The position numbers were made by a program, and so were the translations under genes. The notes under the pieces were generated by a model. The model was not told the origin of the DNA. It made no database searches and was given only the letters and a program-made list of their open reading frames with translations. Source: Spirogloea muscicola (lineage: Eukaryota > Streptophyta > Zygnematophyceae > Spirogloeales > Spirogloeaceae). Taken from it: DNA of 53,827 nt. The stretch lies in the NCBI GenBank assembly GCA_009602725.1, contig WELB01000011.1, positions 462,597 to 516,423 of the forward strand, given 5' to 3'. Of this stretch, positions 22,222 to 35,540 are shown piece after piece; the stretch's first letter is position 1; the number at the start of each line of letters is the position of its first letter.

Positions 22222-25200
22222 TCAACGCAGGGTACGAGTCCTTTGTGAGCGTAAGGCAGTTCGCTTTCGCCAGATACGCCAAGCCTGCTTTGTCCCCTTG
22301 TAGAACAAGTAGGCCGCAAGTATGACCACCATGCCAGAGGAAAAGATCATGAAGTGGTATATCTCTTCGTCATGACCTCCTTCTTTGAGGCCACTCATAT
22401 CCAGATTGTCCCGTGTGAGCAACCGCATCATCAAGCTGGGCTTTTGTAGGGTGGCACAATCTGCACCTTGGAAGAACTTATCGCAGATGCATTTGTTGGT
22501 GAGCCCGTTACAGACTCCGTGGCCACTGCACCAGTCACAGCAGTAGGACACGGGCAGCCACTCTTAACGCTCTGCGCAGGCATGTGATATCCGCAAGACG
22601 CCATAAAAGGAGCAGGGCTTAGAAGCAATGAAAGAAATGCCTAATTGTATTATCCTCTAATGCAAGTGCTCGCAGCCAGCTTGAGTTGTAAGGAAGGAAC
22701 CTCGACCTGCAGCCGTGGGGGCAGAGATAAGGTACAAGGAACAGTCTGCTCGTTGGAGGAGAGCTTGGACGAGTCTGCATAGGCACTATCCAAAACTGGC
22801 CGCCTGGGGCAAGGCCCATGACCTCTGGTTGGCCTTTGACAGATGCCTGGCATGGTGGAAGCGAAAAATGGCCAACGGTGGTGGCTAATACCTTGTAGCT
22901 GTATGTGTATGTGCCTGCCTTGAGAAAGCCACTAGACACTCGAACTGCAGACATAGTCTTCTGCTGCTCGTCATACCATGGCTCAGTGAATCCCCTGCAT
23001 AAGCTTGACGTATGAGCTTGAGCTTGCTTATAGCATACCCCGTTGATTGAGTGCTCAGAAGCTCGTGAATGTAGGTACCTATCGGATCGCTGTATGAAGT
23101 GAAGACATCCATCTGGCACGCTGGAAAGAAAATGCTCTACAAAATCTGTTAAGAGCGACTTCCACATCTGCTGCGGATTTAAGTAGGACATGTGTGCACT
23201 TACTTAGCATAGGAACCAGAAAGGAGGTCTGGTGCGTCAGAGGCACCATAATAGGAAAGAGGTTCACAACCTCCAGGCAGCTTATCGACCAGCTGCAGAC
23301 CTTCGATATCATCGAGGGTAGTCATTTGAAGAGTGACTTGTAGAACTGAGCCAACCTCCACCTGCAGTCATGAACAATTTGGTGGTCGATGCATTGCTAT
23401 CAGGGCGGATACCTGAGGAGAAGCAGCGCATCTTGGGTGTCTGACAACTTGAGCCGCCTCAAAGAAGCCGCCTTAAGCATGACTACAATAACAACAAGGA
23501 TGAAATGTTTTCAGAGCATCTTGGAGAGTTGCTGCTACTTCACCCACCCAGGTAAGATCCTCCAAATTGTTTTCACCTGTTGAGATATCTATCTTTTGAA
23601 TTACCCGTCTTACATCCAGCCCACGGAAAAGAGGGAAGGTAATGAGTTTCAACGGCACATAGCTAACTGTGGTTGTGACATATACCTGCACGCACAGTAG
23701 GCATGAATGATGCTGACTCTGCAGGGGCTTAAAAGGTGGCATGACGACGTCAGCTTGAAGACGTCATTAGTAATAAGGAAGCGGCACAACGACTTCATAC
23801 CTCTCCCTTGCCATGGGCCTGATATTTTATGCTTGGCCTGGCTGAGCCAACCTCCTGAAAGGAGAAAGATCTGTGTACCAGAGATGAGCTCCCTCCAAGC
23901 CTGAAGGAGGCCGTCAACAACTTCTTCTTCCCAACAGCAGCCTCAAGCTGAAGATCAGTGCTCACACTGCCCTTCCATCGATCGTACTGTGCAAGTGCTA
24001 TAATGGGCAAGGCAGCCTCCCTAGGGCTGACGCTGTAGATTCCCAGGTTTTGGCCTCCCAAGGAGCTATATGCAGAGAGGTAATTCGCAATTTTCTCTTC
24101 TATGACTCCCGTGCCATTGAGCTGCAGCAAAAGAGTGTTCGTTAGCTGGCTCTCACCTTGAGCAGTCATTCTGAGCCAGGATCAAACTCTTCCATAGGAA
24201 TCAAAGTAAGATTGAATTCCAACAAAAATGCACAGGACTTCTTGAGTAAGCAATCACTGAATTCACAACATCACAGACGCTGCTCAGAGACCCTGATCAC
24301 AGAGAGCAGCACTAAGCAGCTACGCAAGGATGCTTCGAACTTGGTGGCTTCAGTGCATGACTTCAACATGCACGGAGCTCGAAGCACAAATGACAACTTT
24401 GCCTTGGTGAAAAGTAGTAGCGCCATGGCATTAGCAGATCTGGAAGCAGGCTGGTTGGACCCCTCGGTGATGTACGCAGTGCTGCCTTGGATTCTCACAG
24501 CAGCTCGCAATGATGTGATGATATTTGCTAGCTCTGAAGCCCAAAATGACGAGTAGAAGTCGTCCAAGGAAGCTGACAAAGTAAGACCAAGTGCTGCTTT
24601 GTGAAAGTTTGAGAGCTGGGACACATGCTGTAGAAGACGGCTCATGCCAAGATCTCTACGGAGGCTTCTGTCTCTGCGCCTCTTGGACACCCAGGATGTG
24701 CCAAGGGCGAGACGCGCCTCCGCTAGGAGCGGTATCCGCATGGTACCTTGACCTTTGTAACAGGTTTCTAAACTCTTGACGAGACCCTTGTGCCACGTCC
24801 GTTGCAGGTACTCATTGAGCGACGGGCTCAGCAAGGGGCAGTTCAGATGTTCCAACAGCCTCAGCAAGAAGAGGGCAACAGCTTGAAAGCCCAAATCACA
24901 AGGACTGGAGCTCCAGCAGAGCGACCCTGGACAGAGGGAGCCATTTGCAGCACTTAAAGCAAGTAACATGCTTGCCAGAAAGGGTTGTGACCATTCCAGC
25001 CAAGTTGCTGCAACTCTTGGATCGCAGGACGATACTCATCACAACCAAGTTCTGGCTGTTACAACAAGAAGGCTTGTAAGTATGTACCACTTGCAACCAA
25101 GTCACTGAGGTTGCTGGATGTTTCTTCAGGTACATCAAGCTGAAGCAGAGAACTTCCTTGCAGGTACTCCGATGTTGACAGTGAAGCTGCCAGCTTAGCA

Positions 25201-28200
25201 ATGAGCCACTCATGGGAGATGCAATTTTGAACAGGGGCGTGTAAATCCAACATCTGGGCGATTGCGTCTATGGCTGGCTGCCTCCCAATCCTGAAGGAAA
25301 AGAGGTTGTCAGCTCAACATGATTATGCTGCTGTAATGCATTCTCATCGAAATATGGAGTACACCAAAGCATACACCTAATTGAACTCCTCATTTGCGTC
25401 TCAAGTCAGGTGGTATTTGGATCATTTGAAGACTACCCTGCTCGGATAATCATCCTTCCACTGTCTGGAAGAGCTGGTGGGATCTCCAAATCTTCTTGCC
25501 GTTCCTTGCCGGCTGACATTACAAAGCTGGAAAAGAGCATGACATTCTCATGCAAAGCTTCCACCTGCACTATTGTTTCGACTTGATCCTCGACCTCGTG
25601 CCCCACAACAGCCTTGAAGTGTAAAACAGCGACACCAACAGCACGTGCGGAGAGATGGAACACGGCCTGCATGAGGAAGCCAATGGTTGTCATTGTAGAG
25701 GACTGAAGTGATGAGTAGCTAGCTAGCTCTGCAGGCATGGGCTTCTCAACACAACTGTTGAAGCCTTGCTCTGAGTTTCATATTCACATGAAACAGTCTC
25801 TACGTGTCAACTACATTGCATGTGATAAGATGGTGAGGAGATACAAAAAGCATTTGTGCTTTCCGAGCAACTTTGAATGGGGTTGTGCACCTGTAAAGCA
25901 CTGCAACTAATTACCTCTCCTGTTGCTGGCCCCAGGATGTACTTAAATATAGTAGTATCACCCACAGTGCTTACCCCGCTCGTTGTCAACACTATTGTGA
26001 CGTTAACACCCTTCTGTGGTGTATGATTGTCCAATCTAACATTCACTCCTGCCTCAAATACGTCTCCAAGCCTGACCAGTTTGGGGGCAGAAGCTCGAAG
26101 TGCGATTGATCTTCTCACTACCATCTGTGCCTCTGCAGAAGCAAACCTGTGGTCTTCGGTAGCTGCATAGGCATGAATAGCTATCGAACGCACATTGGCA
26201 GGTAGCTGGAAGGTGACAGCCACCTGCAATTAAAGAGTGAGCTATATATAGGTTATTGATTGCCAGATCGTTGATTTGTTTGTGCCTTCCAGAGCAATTG
26301 CTAGACCACATGTGAGCAGCAAATTGACTAACGCTGGAATATTGGTCATGCCTTGCTTACCTTGCCAAGCTTGTCAGAAACGACCTGGGTTGCAAATAGT
26401 ATCGTGGAATTGAAGTGTGTTCTCCTTCTGAAGAGGACATCATCATTCTCGTCCTGAATGAGTGTGATGCCATCGTTGAAATGATACATCTTCTCATCTG
26501 CCCACTTGGCAGAATTTCCACGGTTGAAAATTGCATCAGCTACACCAAAAGCATCGCGGCTCCTCGTCAAGTCAGCTGCTCATATTGAAACAAGGCAAGG
26601 TTGAGCTTTTGGTGACAGGTGTCTACAACTCTGTCCTTCAAGCCATACCCGTCATGTGCTGAAAGTCAAAGCTATGGTGGCAGCCACTTACATTAGCCCA
26701 GGCATGCCAATCCAGCGCAGATTCGGCGATTTTAGAATTCAGTTTAGACCAAACCTGTCTCACCAGAAAGGCTGGAAGTAAATTGCATCAAGGCCTCGTT
26801 TACATCCATGTCAATGACTCTCTTGTGGCAGAAATCAGCTCTGAAGGGCTCCAACAGATTGTTTCCGCGGCAGAGGTCTTGAACACTGTGAAAGACAAGT
26901 CCAAGTCTCAAGTGAAGTTAGTATCAATTGCTCCTTCCTGTAAGCCTTCTTTCATTGAGCACAGCTAGGTCCCCAGCATCAGCAGGTTTCGATGGTTACT
27001 TCAGAGTAGACACAAATCATCTGCAATCTCACGCAGTAGTAGGCCCTATTTGACGAGGTAACAAGCTGTGCACATACACAAGCCCAGGTTCAAGATTCTT
27101 CAGCTGCTCAAATTTCTTGACGACAGTCTGGAGGTACTTAGGCGCCAGCAGGTGTTCCTGTGTTGACACCACTAGCGCTTCATACATTCTGCCATTGCTG
27201 ACACTTGCTGTGTCAAGTCTTTCCTGAAGTGGTGATTGTGCCGTTCCTAAAGTGGCTTTGTCCACAGCGACGACCGTCAGTTCAACATCAGATTCTGGTA
27301 GGCCACGGCAAGATATGCCAATGTCCACTGTCACTTCAGTGTCCGGCAGAAGTTCTCCTTCAGGAACAGACTGCGCATGCTTGCACAAAAAAGCTACCGG
27401 CTGATTATCTGAGATATTTCTGCAGTTTGGAACAAGGACTTGTTCACCGGAGAGAAGATATCATGCTTCTCATTTTGTATCAAACCATGCCTGTGCAATA
27501 TGACCAGAGTCACAGGGACTAACCAAGTCGACATCCAACGCTCCATCTATCTGCCGGATGGGTAGTATCAAGAACATGCTGTGGGTGGTGGGAGCATTGA
27601 TGTCAAATGTTGCACTTGAAGGGATAGTTGCTAATCTGTTGGATAATAGTGTGGATTTTTGTCGAGGAACTGCTACAAGCTACCACACACAGGAGCAAGC
27701 ACAGCTTAGCAGAGATCATGTCATCTTCAAGCCAGAGGTCAGGCAAGCCCGTTTATGCAACTTAGCAACCGATAGAAGACTGCCAGAACTTACAATCTGC
27801 AGTGCACAGCCTTCTCTGCACTCATCTCCAATTGTGATAGAAATCGAGGTTCTTGGGAATCCATGCAGCTGGAAGGTCTTCATCTGTTGTCCATGCGTTG
27901 GTCCCCACATTGCCAGGGCCCAAGCATTTATGTATGGTGTATCGAAGGAGACCACCGCTGTGTCTCCCATACTGTATTCCTCTTTGTCCAGTGTGCTTAT
28001 GAAACGGCCATGCCTGGACAAAGGGCAGTCTTTCCATTGCTGCAATAGAAAGGATGTGTGACTGTAAGTGCTGCAGCTAGTAAGCCAGATCATATCCTTT
28101 TATGTCAATGTCAAGGTGTAATAGTATCTATGCAAGACTACCCACCCACTCGTTACCATGTATTCACCTGCTTGGAAGACCCTAGTTGAAGGGCACTGCA

Positions 28201-31200
28201 TATCTCCACGCCAGATGCATCATTGAGGCAACCTCTCAGAAGATACTGGGCCATCTTGCGCATCTGGAAGCTGCACAGGGAACCTGCATGATGATGACCA
28301 GATTCCTGTAGCCTGCTAAGTGGATCCAGAGTCGTCGCATTGGTGAGGCAAGTAGAGACTTCCTTCAGTTGCGACATGCCATTCTTGCCTGTCCGGTTGA
28401 CCAGCAATGTCATTGTAACCACTGGTGAGTATGCATCTTCAACCAAAAGGGATCGATTCGTCAACGCTCTTTCCAAAAGCACTTGAACACCTGCACGGAA
28501 GGTAGTGAGTGAGCAATGCTGGTGAGTGTGGCATCCTTGGTGTCATTCCCGCAACATACATGCATTGAAAGTCCAGACGCTCTGCGTATTCATGTGATTC
28601 CATATCATGGATTGCACCTTCTGCCTCCCTCTAAGTCATGAGCAGCGGATATAGCTTGTGTTCTCACCAAAGTGTTGCCCAGGCAAAGGGAAACTCTGTG
28701 TGAGCAGTAGTGTGAGACTGAGCTTGCTCTTGGCTATGGGTATGTACAGGTTCCTGACAACCATCTCCCCGCTAGGGCCCACAACTGTTGCTGTCAGCCA
28801 AAGAGATTGTTGTGTGAGCTCTTGGCTAGCTATGTGCAGCCTGAAGACGGCCAAGCCCTCTGCCGTGGAAGCCATGGAGGCTGAGCCAGAGTTGGTTGAG
28901 GTCTTGTTGTCACTTTCCTTAGCAGCACAATCCCCTTCCATGAAAGTGATCAAAGGCCTGTCCTCCATTGCAGTGTCTTGTTGGGAGCTAGGAGCTATTG
29001 TCACTTCCCAATCAACTTGGATCATTGCACCCGCCACAGGTGCACCTGTGTAGGTCCTTATCTTTGCAGTAAAATTCAGACACTCTCCAGGTATTGCCAC
29101 TACTTGATCCGCAACGAGGTCAAGCATCACAACAGGTGCTTGCTCTCCAAGTACATGGAAAACAGTTGAGGTCAGTCTCACCAATAAATGGTCATCAAGA
29201 ATGCTTGAGTCTTGCCCTGCCTGCAGCTCTGCTGTTGCTCCTGTCGTGTTGCCCATGCGCTGCTCATATGCTGCAGTACGCCAGTTAAGCCTGTCATCTT
29301 CCTGAGAATCACTACCCCTCATCTCTTCTTCAACATCTTCACGTGAATATTGTGGCTCTTGCCACGTTGCAGGCTGCATGGAGGGCTCCATGGCCGTTGC
29401 CTCGGGTGTCCTAACAAGCTCCATAACGTATGAGCCAGGCGTGGTGCCAGCTGGTATGTGGAACTCCTCCGAGAAGCTTCCATAAACTGGATCAAGTACA
29501 ACTGGATGCCATTTGAAGGTGGTTGATGGCCTCACTCCAACATAGAAATTGGCCGTCAAGGATGAAAGCTGCAGCTGAGGATCACAACACAGACACGTAA
29601 AAGCTCACTTGCAAAATCGCTCAGTCAAGTCGACTCCGCCGCATAGTACAATTTGATAGGGTGCCTAGCCACAAATCTCATGGACGCTGACTTACACCTC
29701 TATCCTGCAATTGCGGATGCAAGATGCCATTAGACTACTGCAGACAAAATCAATTGATGTACAGGGCCTGCTCATGCGTAATCAGAGGGTATTGCAATCG
29801 CACCTCAGAATGCTTCACTTGGTGCACATACCCTTTCACCATTAAGCTCTCATTCGCATAGTACATAAGTCGATCCAGTATCAGAACGGCTGTATGACGG
29901 TCTGTTTCGCCATGCTGGTCAAGACACTGGTATGGCATTGGTAGGTGGATTGATAGGGTGATGGCCTTCATATCATGCAGAATGTAAGCACAATAACTCG
30001 ACTCGGAGCACTCCGGTAGCTTGAAGGTTGCCAGCCCCTCCTCATCTGTGCTCCTTCTGGACATGTTCTGTCCTCTGTTGTACTCCCACGAATTGTGCTG
30101 CAACTGTGATGAACCCATGAAACCATCACTATGCTTTATGTAGGTAGGTTGCATGTTAGAATGACAAGCTTAGGAATAAGCACTACCTGCTCATCTGCAC
30201 TCCTTGGCGCATGTCTGTATGATCAAGAGAGCAGTTGACTATTTGCTGGTCATTTGGGCTCACACAATGTGGAATCAATGATTGACGGCATCCTCTAGGT
30301 ATGCATAGTCGTGGCTATAGCCTATTCTCAAGTTGGGTCATACATGCTACAGCATAGTGACATGGTAATTACGTGGCAGAGCAGACAGCATTAAGGGTAA
30401 AGAGGCACCGAGGCTTGGATGTGTAAGGCAGCTATTGACCTTTATTAAGTGGACTTGCGCTCCCCTAATGGGGCTCCCTGTCTTGAGATCAACCACCCAA
30501 AAGTGAACGTCCCGGTCATCGAAGAAGTATGAAGCCCCAAGGCCTGTCTCCCCTATTGTGTGAAGTCTGTTATCTACTACATTCTCCTCCACTATGTCCT
30601 GCTCTAGCATTTGCAGTGTGAAAAGCCTGCACTTGGCAACTGTGAGAACAGTCATGACATGCTTTATCCATCCTCCTTATGATGCATCTGTAATGTGGAG
30701 AGCCTGCCCAAGTATGGTGTGACTTGATTCAGTTAAATGCCCTGTAGTTACTGCTCAGATGATTTTGGGGCCTGTGCTTTGTAGTCCCTTCGAAGTCCTG
30801 CATTGGTGACATCTTGCAGCACGGGTGTTGTGAAATAGTTTCTATGAAGTTGCACAATGGTAGCAGCAGTAGTTGGAGGAAGAGAAGGCACCCTGAAGTC
30901 CTGAGGAGCCTACTAGCATTGACAGGTGCAATCTGCATTGCCTCCTCAGACATAAGGTCAACCTGCCAAAAGACAAACAGCCACTGTAAGACATTTCCAG
31001 AGGCATTCTGTAAAGAAAGGCGCAGATTCATATAAAACGTGACCTTATGTTGAATGCTTGAGGGTGTATTACCCCTGAAAGAAAAGCAAAATTAAGATGC
31101 TTAACAAGAAGAGGCTCACAGACAGGTCAGGAGGATGTCTTGAGGCTCCCATCGTGTGCCACTCATGGAGGCCAGGATCTAGGCTCCACTTCCTTAGTGT

Positions 31201-34200
31201 GCTTATGTTACTCTCAATATTCCAAGCTCTCACAGACAGCAAGCTGAGATATGTGTCAGATGGTAGCTGCTCCTTGATGCTGCTGCAAAATCTTCAGTCC
31301 AAGAAGTGCTCTAAAGGTTTCTGCATAGACTCTGTGAAGGCAGAGTAGCAGCAACAGCGCAGCTCCTAGTGGCATGAAGAGACCTTGTTGCACGAAACTC
31401 TTCAGGCCTTTGGGTGCAGATGGGCCAAGTACCATCCCAACCTGTTCCCTCCTCCAATAAAGCTCCATGTTCTGCCACTGCAAATGTACATCACGTCAGG
31501 ACTCTTTGGGTTCTGACAGCAGCCTGCCAACATCTGATGACACTATACTGGCTTGTGTAAGGAGGGGCAATCTGGTGCTCTGACAGCAGAACAAAGATGA
31601 CTTGTCATACCGTAACCGCCCCAGGAGAACTGCGGATTGTTTCCAGCATCTTTGAAGAGCAGAGATGCATTGCCCATGTTGAAGATGATACTTGAACTCT
31701 CCAGAGGTTGCCCGTATCCATCTGTCACAAGGCTCGTGTTTCGGACGAAGAGTTTCTGTCATGCAGATCAAAGATCAGCTAGTATGCAATAGCAGTAGTA
31801 TGATGAGTTTGATTAAGATGCAACATTGATCAATGACACTGGTGTGGCAGACACACTGGTGTGACATACGCTCAATGGTGATGACGCCTTAGACAGGAGT
31901 AATGGACAAAGACAAGCTCTTGGGATCAATCAGACAATTCATGCTCACATATTTGCGCCCGCATTCCAATGGAGTGTAAATACAGAGGGAGCCTGCTGAT
32001 AAGCGTGACACATTGATAGGCAGTGGCATGCCATGAGTCCCCTTTCCTGTCACCTCTTGCACAACAAAAGCTTCCCTCAATGCCCTCCTTGTCACAGCTG
32101 TCCCTAGTCCATGTGGGAGGTTGAGCACAAGGCGACGATAGCTGATGCACTCACAATAGCAAAATCAGAAAATCAGCAAATCAACCCCGATGCTGACTAC
32201 CATGTCAGCGAACGTTCCCCTAACTGATGACATGCCGTGCCACACTCAGTATAAGATGCAAGTTGACATAGAAATTGCAACAGTTTGAGGTAACCCTTAC
32301 AAGACTGTGTTGTAATAGCTCAGACGTCGTCGCATCTTCCTTGAAAACGAGTAACGGCCGCTGATATCTCTGAGCTGCCTTGTCTCCTTTGAAAGTGGGA
32401 TAAAGAATCTGCAGAGTCCTGTGATCTTGACAGTGAAGGGGGTGCTCATTGGTCCTCCGAGTGGGTGAAGCCTTGCACCCTCTGCAAAGGTCAGATTGTA
32501 CTCTGACCCCCACTGTAATGCACCTTCTACAGAGCTTGATGTCAGCTACACAATCACAACCAATTGTTCATATTGATGGGGCCTATGGTCCTGAGAGGAC
32601 CACCCATAACGGTTTTCTCTCTGCATCATGCTGTATGGCTTCCATGGCGAAGCTAGCCAATCTGGCGGATCTTGCCACTTTGTGATGTTGATCACAAATT
32701 GATTCGTAGCAGCCCCAGAAGTGGGCAATATCTGGCAAGAACGCAGTGGTAACATTGCTGCAAATCAGAGATAGGTGGGGTCCTTCCAGAGCAACTATTG
32801 TTATGTGGGTTACCAGACCTGCACCACCTAGCAGCTCCGATTATGTCATTGGAGGTGGAAGCTAGACGCCACACTTCTTGGCTGAGGGCGGAACCCATAC
32901 CCTTAAGGCCTCTTGCACCCGTCCAATGTTGACAGCGCTTGAGAATGTGAGGACAATTCTGCACCAAAGCAGCCATTCGCTTAATTATAAAGACAGGGGA
33001 ACACTGGAGAACAGCCAGACCAATTGCAACCTCTTGAGTATGGGAGATGGACACAGACTTGATCCTTGTGAACTCAAGGGATGTTGCCGTAAGAGGGCTG
33101 CGCTTGCAGTGAAGAGGCAGGATGATACGATACCTTCCATCAGGGGGTACTTCATGAGTGCCTGACAGTTCCTCATGACGGCCGTTGTAGCAATGCTGGC
33201 TTGACCACATGCCACCCTGCAAAAGTAGCATGTTACAGCATGTTGCACACAATCGAGTTGCAGCTTGGTGCACGGAGGTTGAGGCCATATGTCATGCATA
33301 TTACACGTATGTATGTCATACAAATCAGTATGTCACCCAAATTAAATCTTCATGCTTTACGTACTGTGAAGTTGGTAGCACTGGTGGATAGAACGGTGGC
33401 CACACTGATTTTCAAGGGCCTTGTGTGAAGTATCAGCTTGTGGTCCCACAACCCGACAGTATCCAGCCTGCAGTCACATGTTGCCTGACCATTCAGTTGC
33501 TATCACACATAAGCTGGATCAGGTGAGTCATGCCTAAGTATTCAAAATTTTCAGCAACGTGAATCCGAGGCCTGAGCAGTTCAATCACTCAGAACCGTCG
33601 AAAGAGGTGTAGTTACGACAAAGATTCAGTGCGACGGTCAAATCAGGAGGCCAGGTTTCATCAGGGTCAAATCTGTATACTGAGGTAGAGACCCTGCATC
33701 AAGCGGGTGAAGTGTTTCTGAGGAGTGGACAAAGAGATGACATTCAGTCACGCAAGGTTGAAAAAGTGGCCTCAATGGTACATGGGAATCTGACAATCTG
33801 AAGCTTCTAGGTCAGCAGCAACATACGTGCACCACACGAAGACATATGTGGACCCAGCACTGATGCTGCAAGTTGGGAGGGATGTGGCTGACCAGTGGAA
33901 TTTGCCAGCAATTGGCTCAGAAAGATGAAAAGGTTGTTGACCTCCGCTACTGCTATGGTCGGCACCCAGTGCTAGGGCAGCCTTTGTGAAGGTCATCTGC
34001 ACTCATTGCGACTGAGTTGGCTGCAGGTATTCGAAACGGAGCGGTTACTACGCATCTGTTTGCTGCAAACAGATGCCCTGATGCAAATCTGTCAGCTCAA
34101 CCATTGAGCTGAGAGTACTGGAGAACTCCTGCTTGACATGAGAATATGGCCATCTCATCATAAGAGCCTCAGCAAGATACACCACCCTTCCAGGATAGAT

Positions 34201-34299
34201 TGTGTGAAACACGTGCAATGACTCACGGTAATCGGTGTCAACCCATCCAGTTTAGGTCGTGACATGTCGTTCGTTGGTGTTGGCTCAATTGACAGTATC
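22222..34299 (-). CDS. Alpha-2-macroglobulin family protein, bacterial (YfhM-like) architecture with EGF-like and transmembrane C-terminus
   Basis: A large protein, roughly 1,800 residues, related to protease-trapping A2Ms. Resolved minus-strand exons include 34299-34227, 33996-33827, 33672-33589, 33467-33365, 33216-33134, 32958-32868, 32408-32301, 31755-31611, 31477-31331, 31226-31120, 30626-30440, 30097-29804, 29574-28668, 28490-28168, 28039-27794, 26885-26764, 26575-26361, 26223-25915, 25666-25437 and 25290-25088. Signature blocks in order: an N-terminal FTKAALALG...PFHL domain; macroglobulin repeats (IVLTFSSAVN, VTDGYGQPL, FWVVDLKTGSPIRGAQVHL, LMYYANESLMVKGYV, YGSFSEEFHIPAGTTPGSY, YTGAPVAGAMIQVDWEV, LDKEEYSMGDTAVVSF); THFNSTILFATQVVSDKLGK and VAVTFQLP; a helical thioester-like domain (25290 to about 24270); DLTWVGEV and LPPCQASVKGQPEVMG. 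The last exon holds an EGF-like module (CSGHGVCNG...GADC) and one transmembrane helix. Exons near 32700, 32100, 30800, 27600, 27300 and 24900-22600 have uncertain edges. The start and signal peptide are unresolved. Confidence 0.85.
34052..34076. repeat. Perfect 11-bp hairpin in an A2M-like intron
   Basis: GCATCTGTTTG and CAAACAGATGC pair exactly around CTG, inside the intron 33997-34226. Confidence 0.85.
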
Positions 34300-35174
34300 C
34301 TGAAAGGGAGCAAGCCTGTAGCAGCAGGCAGGAGGCAGGGGGACATACTTGAGAACAGGCTGAAACAGATGCAGGTGCTTCAGCTGAGCAAAGTAGCAGC
34401 ACAGTCTGTCTGTAAATCAGCGTGCATGGGTTGGCATATCCTATGCCCTTGCTTCATCTCAGCAGCTCAGAAGGGCAGGTGACTCTGCAGCACCACGGCA
34501 CGCTCAGTTAAGCTACACGGCAATCTGCTGATGACGCAGAGCCCCTTGGGTCACTGCGTTACCAGCTCCAGGACGAGTGCAGCTGACAACAATCAGAAAG
34601 TACAGGCCTGCAGTAGCAGCGCCACCAGCCCCTGCACGGCCCGAGAGAAGTTAGGAGAAGCTCAATTGCCAACTTAAGCACTCGGCGGAAAAGGACTGAC
34701 GTCGCGGCTCTATGGCGGCAATACACCAAGCAGCGGCTACAGCAAGTGCGCAACAGCGAGTGTGCTGTCACTGTGGAGCGTCGGTGTTCACAGTGGCATT
34801 CGCTTCGCTCCTCGCTCTAAGCTCCAACGGTATTTCAATGACGATGCAGCAGGCGACTGGAGCGCAGCTGCAGTCCGGCTGCTTGCGCAACGGAGCTGGC
34901 CTCCCGGGCCCAAGGCGACACCAGCATTCTCAAGCGGCAGGCCGCACTCGGCTGCGAGGCTCACCCGGCCAGCCGGTGGGAGAACGACGGCGCGACGACA
35001 TGGTCGCAGCGGCGCCCCGAGCTGCCCGCGGCGGCGAGCTCGCCGCCGCCGAGGCCGTGGCGGGGCGGGACAGCCACCACGATCAGGAGGCAGGCAGAGG
35101 CCGGGTCGATCTGTATCGTGGGAGTGGGCGAGGGGCTCTTGCCTTTTTCCACGACGGGCCTGGCGCGGAACGGG

Positions 35175-35465
35175 CATTGAGGACCTTGGTCCGTTCTTTT
35201 GGGACTGGCTTTTCAAGGCCCTCCGCCCTTTTAGCGTGGTGCTTCCTCGAGTGCAGTGCGCTAGATGCTGTCTGTCACGACGTGTTACCTTGAATTGGCC
35301 TCCCTTTCACTTCATGCGCACCGCGCACGCCTTTGACTAGAGGTTACTGAGCGTTCCCTGGCTGATGTTTTAGTCCAAGTCCTTCGCACTCCGGCTCCTC
35401 CAGACCTTGTCCATTCCTTTGGGCTGGCCTTTCCCAGCCACCAGTCAATCTGGCCGCGCTCTCTT
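35175..35465 (-). repeat. Hairpin repeat plus module A (reverse)
   Basis: A diverged hairpin (TTTTGGGACTGGCTTTTCAA) at about 35195-35220. An element-arm fragment follows (GAATTGGCCTCCCTTTCACT) at about 35291, then a clear module A copy at 35340-35465 ending AGTCAATCTGGCCGCGC. Confidence 0.7.
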
Positions 35466-35540
35466 CTTGCACGCCTTCTCTCGCCTTTGGGGATTACAAA
35501 TGGCGGGGGCCTGGGCACGGGAGCCCGGACGGGGGGGCTG

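Noticed and set aside
21545-22303. 252-codon plus-strand open frame
   Set aside because: It starts in dispersed repeat module B, passes through unrelated intergenic DNA and ends antisense to the EGF-TM exon of the A2M-like gene. It has no domain and no coherent composition.
32692-33288. 198-codon minus-strand open frame inside the A2M-like gene
   Set aside because: Only its first part (to 33134) is coding. The next A2M exon (32958-32868) is in a different frame, where IVLTFSSAVN gives a typical macroglobulin start.
34712-35340. Overlapping plus-strand frames of more than 190 codons
   Set aside because: GC-rich composition keeps several frames open at once. They run into the hairpin repeat and resemble no family.
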